Positions 5,966-9,099 of a stretch of 9,099 nt of DNA are shown here, piece after piece. Numbering within the stretch: the first letter of the stretch is position 1; each line of letters starts with the position of its first letter. The position numbers and the translations under genes were made by a program. This stretch comes from an uncultured Collinsella sp. (GTDB lineage Bacteria > Actinomycetota > Coriobacteriia > Coriobacteriales > Coriobacteriaceae). Below the pieces are notes generated by a model. It worked only from the letters and a program-made list of their open reading frames with translations, was not told where the DNA came from and searched no databases. The stretch spans positions 1 to 9,099 of the forward strand of contig CAAESW010000035.1 of the NCBI GenBank assembly GCA_900758845.1, written 5' to 3'.

Positions 5966-6008
5966 TGTCCCCAACGACTAGTCACTGGGAACGTTCCTAA
6001 ATGACTAG
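5966..6008 (+). repeat. 43-nt structured intergenic repeat, copy 2 (core GACTAGTC)
   Basis: The layout is TGTCCC (5966-5971), 4 nt, the 8-bp palindrome GACTAGTC (5976-5983), 4 nt, GGAACGTTCC (5988-5997), 5 nt, then GACTAG (6003-6008), the first six bases of the core again. CTAGTCA (5978-5984) pairs with TGACTAG (6002-6008). In this copy the central block GGAACGTTCC is itself a perfect 10-bp palindrome. It lies between the convergent DUF2207 and acetyltransferase genes, 15 nt beyond the latter's stop, a usual place for REP-like elements. It has the same orientation as the copy at 3786-3828. Confidence 0.72.
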
Positions 6009-6023
6009 GTATGGCTGCCGGGT

Positions 6024-6665
6024 TTAGGCTGTTAGGTCGAGTTCGTAGAGGAAGCTTTCGCGCGGCATGGCGTGGCGGCGCTCTTCGCGGTTGGCGCGGT
6101 GCGTGGCCGTGCGCTTAAAGCCGTGCAGTTCGTAGAACTGCCACGAGCAGTTGGAGTCGGTGTACAGGTGCGCCCTCGTCGCTCCAAGCGAGGACAGGTG
6201 CGAGACGGCGGCATCGAGCAGAACCGTGCCAACGCCTAGGCCATGGACATCGCGATCCACGGCAAGCAGCGTGACCTCGTTGTCGTGCGGCAACGGGCTG
6301 CTCTCGAGCAGGCGGTTGTTGGTTCGAATGGTTGCGCGCACAAACGAGAGGTACTCGGCGCAGGCATCGGGCTCTAGCTCACGCATCTGCGATAGCAGCG
6401 CGCGTTCGGTATCCATCCAATGTTCCTTAACGGTGGCGCCGGAGCTCTGTCCCGCACGCGCGAGCGAAATACCACGCGCCTGACCGTCGATTACGGCAAC
6501 CTGTGAAAACGTCGACGACGAAAGGCAGTAGGCGAGGTCGCACGCGGCCTCAAGGCGGTTGTACTCATCGTTATCCGAATTGTTATGCCAAAGCTGCTGC
6601 AGAATCAGCGCGATGGCGTCGAAGTCTTCGGTATCAAACGGTCGGTAGAGAACCCGCGAGACCAT
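6024..6665 (-). CDS. GNAT-family N-acetyltransferase
   Basis: A 213-residue soluble protein of the GCN5-related acetyltransferase fold, which transfers the acetyl group of acetyl-CoA to an amine; the acceptor cannot be told from sequence. The N-terminus (VLYRPFDTEDFDAIALIL) is the usual first strand and helix. Motif A is at residues 131-152: VTLLAVDRDVHGLGVGTVLL, with HGLGVGT (141-147) as the pyrophosphate-binding loop. Motif B follows with the strand AHLYTD (165-170) and the FYELHGFKR segment (177-185), where Y178 is at the usual position of the general acid. Residues 75-125 form an insertion rich in helices between strands. The ATG at 6665 is supported by AAAGAGG 4 nt upstream. No neighbour suggests a substrate. 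There is no obvious terminator after the stop; the 43-nt repeat lies 15 nt beyond it. Confidence 0.9.
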   Translation of the reverse strand: MVSRVLYRPFDTEDFDAIALILQQLWHNNSDNDEYNRLEAACDLAYCLSSSTFSQVAVIDGQARGISLARAGQSSGATVKEHWMDTERALLSQMRELEPDACAEYLSFVRATIRTNNRLLESSPLPHDNEVTLLAVDRDVHGLGVGTVLLDAAVSHLSSLGATRAHLYTDSNCSWQFYELHGFKRTATHRANREERRHAMPRESFLYELDLTA

Positions 6666-6942
6666 GGTGCCTCTTTCTTTCGCGGATGCATATCGAGCAC
6701 AGTTCTACCACGCCATTGGCATCTAATTATGGTGCCCCTGTGTTCCATGAACTCACCGTGCCCGGTGCCGTGCCCATCCCCTCTGCTCGCAAACTTTTTC
6801 TGCATATGCGCCCGTTGCGGGGTGCATCGATGCGCTCGATGCGCTACATTAAATCAGTATTTTCAATGCCGCTGCGCGAGCGCTGCAGATCGACGTATCA
6901 CCGACTCACAGAGCACGGCGGCGTACCAGACAGGAGGACTGC
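6666..6942. other. Divergent intergenic region upstream of purH with small symmetric repeats
   Basis: This 277-nt gap separates the divergent acetyltransferase gene and purH. It holds several short symmetric words: CACCG-TGCC-CGGTG near 6756, GCATATGC (6802-6809), GCATCGATGC (6824-6833), and a perfect 9-nt tandem repeat CGATGCGCT (6828-6836 and 6837-6845). An AT-rich patch (TACATTAAATCAGTATTTTC, 6845-6864) follows and may contain the purH promoter, though no good -35/-10 pair stands out. I see no gene or known riboswitch in it. Confidence 0.5.
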
Positions 6943-8550
6943 ATGGGATCTGATGTGAAGATCGCACGCGCGTTGATCTCGGTTACCGATAAGACGGGCG
7001 TCGTCGATTTCGCACGGACGCTGGTTGACGACTTTGGCGTCGAGATCATCTCTACGGGCGGCACGGCTCGTGCCATCGAGGACGCGGGCGTTCCCGTAAC
7101 CCCCATCGAGGAGTTCACGGGCTATCCCGAGATGATGGACGGCCGCGTTAAGACCCTGCACCCCAAGGTTCATGGCGCGCTGCTGGCCCGCCGCGATTCC
7201 GAGCAGCACATGCAGGAGGCCGCTGAGCACGGCATTAAGCTGATCGACCTGGTCGTCGTCAACCTGTACGAGTTCGAGAAGACCGTTGCCAACCCCGAGG
7301 TCACCTTCGCGGACGCTATCGAGCACATCGACATCGGTGGCCCCTCTATGCTGCGCTCTGCTGCCAAGAACGCCGCGAGCGTTACCGTCATCTCCGACCC
7401 GGCCGACTATGATGCCGTCCTGGCCGAGATGCACGAGACCGGTGGCTGCACCACGCTTTCCACCCGTCGTCGCCTGCAGGTGAAGGTCTACCAGACCACC
7501 GCCGCCTACGACACGGCTATCTCCCGTTGGCTTGCCGCCCAGGCGAGCGACGTGGCGGACACCTCTGCCAAGCTCGAGATCTCGCTGGAGAAGGTCGACG
7601 ACCTGCGCTATGGCGAGAATCCTCAGCAGAAGGCTACGGTCTACCGCTTCGCCGAGGGCTGCGAGAACACCGCGAGCTCGCAGTTCCCGCTCGTGGGCTC
7701 CGAGCAGATCCAGGGCAAGCCGCTCAGCTACAACAACTATCTGGATGCCGACGCCGCCTGGAACCTGGTCCGCGAGTTCGACGAGCCGGCCTGCGTAATC
7801 CTCAAGCACCAGAACCCCTGCGGTTCCGCCGTTGCCGAGGACATCACGGCTGCCTACGACCGCGCCTTCGCCTGCGATCCCAAGAGCGCCTTTGGCGGCA
7901 TCATCGCCTGCAACCGCGAGGTTCCCTATGAGCTGGTTGAGCACTTTGCCGATCAGAACAAGCAGTTCGTCGAGGTCATCATCGCCCCGAGCTACACTGC
8001 CGAGGCGCTCGAGCGCATGGCCAAGCGCCCCAACCTGCGCGTGTTGGCGACCGGCGGCGTGGACCACGGCGCCCAGGTGGAGCTGCGCTCCGTCGACGGC
8101 GGCATGCTGGTGCAGGAGGTCGACCACGTGACCGAGGATCCCGCGACCTTTACGTTCCCCACCGACCGCAAGCCCACCGACGCCGAGATGGCCGAGCTCG
8201 AGTTTGCCTGGAAGGTCTGCAAGGGCGTTAAGTCCAACGCCATCCTGATTTCCAAGGGCAAGGCCGGCATTGGCATGGGCCCGGGTCAGCCTAACCGCGT
8301 TGACTCTGCGCTGCTTGCCTGCGAGCGCGCCGAGGACTTCTGCGAGCGCGAGGGCGTGGAGAAGGGCGGCTTTGCCTGTGCAAGCGACGCGTTTTTCCCG
8401 TTCCGCGACAATGTCGACGTGCTTGCTGCGCACGGCGTGACCTGCATCATCCAGCCCGGCGGCTCCAAGCGCGACGACGAAAGCATCCAGGCCTGCAACG
8501 AGCACAATATTGCTATGGTCTTTACCGGCGCCCGCCACTTTAGGCACTAA
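6943..8550 (+). CDS. purH: Bifunctional AICAR formyltransferase / IMP cyclohydrolase
   Basis: A 535-residue enzyme of the usual PurH length that carries out the last two steps of de novo purine synthesis: formylation of AICAR by 10-formyl-tetrahydrofolate to FAICAR, then ring closure to IMP. The N-terminal MGS-like cyclohydrolase domain (residues about 5-200) shows LISVTDKTG, STGGTARAI and MMDGRVKTLHPKVHG, with K70, Y109, D130 and K142 at the positions of known catalytic or binding residues. The C-terminal formyltransferase domain shows LRYGENPQQ (221-229), KHQNPCG (288-294, catalytic K288 and H289), SAFGG (315-319), N432 in KSNAI, and SDAFFPFRD (481-489). A strong AGGAGG (6932-6937) sits 5 nt before the ATG. 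Codon use is strongly biased to C/G third positions, as in a well-expressed core gene. It stands alone here rather than in a pur operon and ends with its own terminator. Confidence 0.98.
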   Translation: MGSDVKIARALISVTDKTGVVDFARTLVDDFGVEIISTGGTARAIEDAGVPVTPIEEFTGYPEMMDGRVKTLHPKVHGALLARRDSEQHMQEAAEHGIKLIDLVVVNLYEFEKTVANPEVTFADAIEHIDIGGPSMLRSAAKNAASVTVISDPADYDAVLAEMHETGGCTTLSTRRRLQVKVYQTTAAYDTAISRWLAAQASDVADTSAKLEISLEKVDDLRYGENPQQKATVYRFAEGCENTASSQFPLVGSEQIQGKPLSYNNYLDADAAWNLVREFDEPACVILKHQNPCGSAVAEDITAAYDRAFACDPKSAFGGIIACNREVPYELVEHFADQNKQFVEVIIAPSYTAEALERMAKRPNLRVLATGGVDHGAQVELRSVDGGMLVQEVDHVTEDPATFTFPTDRKPTDAEMAELEFAWKVCKGVKSNAILISKGKAGIGMGPGQPNRVDSALLACERAEDFCEREGVEKGGFACASDAFFPFRDNVDVLAAHGVTCIIQPGGSKRDDESIQACNEHNIAMVFTGARHFRH

Positions 8551-8579
8551 GTTTCGCCCCGAAACAAAATAATCTCTGC

Positions 8580-8615
8580 AAAAGACGGTCGCTCCGTTTG
8601 GAGGGCCGTCTTTTT
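8580..8615 (+). terminator. Rho-independent terminator of purH
   Basis: AAAAGACGGTC (8580-8590) pairs with GGCCGTCTTTT (8604-8614) with one G-U pair; after a single bulged G, CTCC (8592-8595) pairs with GGAG (8600-8603) around a GTTT loop. The 3' arm runs into TTTTT. It begins 29 nt after the purH stop. Confidence 0.92.
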
Positions 8616-8623
8616 GGTATAAG
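8615..8623 (+). promoter_or_regulatory. Extended -10 promoter of the gene at 8656
   Basis: TGGTATAAG (8615-8623) is an extended -10 (TG, one base, TATAAG). It starts on the last T of the purH terminator T-run, so the terminator stem and spacer occupy the place of the -35. A start near 8630 would give a leader of about 25 nt containing GAAAGG 7 nt before the ATG. Confidence 0.55.
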
Positions 8624-8655
8624 AGGACGGAATGACTAACACGAAAGGTACAACC

Positions 8656-9099
8656 ATGCCCCAGATTGATGATGCCGAGCTGTTTGGCAATGCCGAGGAT
8701 CAGCGTGCGTACGAGGATTTTTGCGCAAATCAGGAGGCGGTCGAGAAGTTCACGCTCGACAAGCCCGCACTTATCTGCCGCTGGCGCATGTCCAACAAAA
8801 AGGTGCCCATGCTCAACCGCCACATCCGTGCGCTATCCGAGCGTCTGGTGCAGGGCGAGCCGCTTATCCATAACATGCTCAGCTGGGCCAAGCAGCACGT
8901 TGAGTGGTCACTTGCCGAGGGCGACTACACCGCCCGCGACGGCGTGCTCATGCTGGTGATCGACGTCAACGGCAATGCCGCCATGACGGTGGGCGAGTAC
9001 GAGCCGCTGGCCGACACGTCGGCCAAGGCGCTGCGTGCCCGCTCCGCCGAGGCCCGCTCCGAGGCTGACGAGACCGGCGTGGCGCCCGAGTTGCTCCCC
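8656..9099 (+). CDS. Unrecognised protein, N-terminal 148 residues (runs off right edge)
   Basis: The frame is open from ATG 8656 to the end of the window and begins MPQIDDAELFGNAEDQRAYE. GAAAGG 7 nt upstream supports this start. I do not recognise a domain with certainty. The visible part is soluble, acidic and helix-rich, with no signal peptide or membrane segment. Residues 32-50 (FTLDKPALICRWRMSNKKV) and 84-116 (including a strand-like GVLMLVIDVNGNAAMTVGEY) look like an alpha/beta domain, and 120-143 is a charged Ala/Arg/Glu helix. A full protein of several hundred residues is likely; an N-terminal part of a class IV aminotransferase-like protein is one weak possibility. The gene has its own promoter behind the purH terminator, so a link to purine synthesis need not follow. 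Confidence 0.8.
   Translation, partial: MPQIDDAELFGNAEDQRAYEDFCANQEAVEKFTLDKPALICRWRMSNKKVPMLNRHIRALSERLVQGEPLIHNMLSWAKQHVEWSLAEGDYTARDGVLMLVIDVNGNAAMTVGEYEPLADTSAKALRARSAEARSEADETGVAPELLP

Noticed and set aside
3434..6942. CRISPR arrays, tRNA or rRNA genes, insertion sequences
   Set aside because: The non-coding gaps show no regularly spaced repeats, no cloverleaf with the conserved tRNA words, and no transposase gene or terminal inverted repeats beyond the small elements described.
6898..8823. Long open frame on the minus strand opposite purH
   Set aside because: It lies antisense to a clear, full-length purH, has no recognisable domain, and its Val/Leu/Gly/Asp-rich composition is what reverse reading of GC-rich codons gives.

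Overview
The window is high-GC bacterial DNA, densely coding, with short 5' leaders, AAAGGA/AGGAGG-type ribosome sites and small single-gene or two-gene transcription units on both strands. Codon choice (strong G/C third positions), the protein repertoire and the style of the genes suggest a gut actinobacterium of the Coriobacteriia, most likely Collinsella or a close relative. This is an inference from general familiarity, not a database match.

Layout, left to right. (1) Minus strand, positions 1-1022: a DUF4342-type protein (UBA-like N-terminus plus membrane hairpin) followed 18 nt later by an OmpR-type response regulator, cut by the left edge after the receiver domain. They look like one operon transcribed from a promoter near 1117-1144. 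(2) Plus strand, 1357-2407: an orphan 79-residue two-helix membrane protein, then a calcineurin-like metallophosphoesterase. (3) Minus strand, 2423-3433: gluQ, the tRNA glutamyl-Q(34)-Asp synthetase, tail to tail with the phosphoesterase and probably starting on a leaderless mRNA. (4) A 508-nt non-coding gap (3434-3941) with several predicted hairpins and one copy of a structured 43-nt repeat. (5) Plus strand, 3942-5885: a secreted/membrane DUF2207 protein ending in a poly-glycine tail, followed by a rho-independent terminator and a second copy of the 43-nt repeat. (6) Minus strand, 6024-6665: a GNAT acetyltransferase. (7) Plus strand, 6943-8550: purH, the bifunctional enzyme for the last two steps of de novo IMP synthesis, with a clear terminator. 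(8) Plus strand, 8656 to the right edge: the start of an unrecognised cytoplasmic protein, whose extended -10 promoter overlaps the T-run of the purH terminator.

The genes do not form one pathway; this is mostly ordinary core-genome sequence. The most unusual signal is the 43-nt repeat. Its two copies (3786-3828 and 5966-6008) have the same length and architecture and share the TGTCCC and GGAACGT(C/T)CC blocks. The 8-bp palindromic core is completely different between them, and in both the first six bases of that core recur after the second block. The core therefore co-varies with its partner arm, as expected for a conserved hairpin with a fixed 19-nt loop. The second most interesting region is the hairpin-rich stretch 3568-3726, a candidate structured RNA with a possible pseudoknot.
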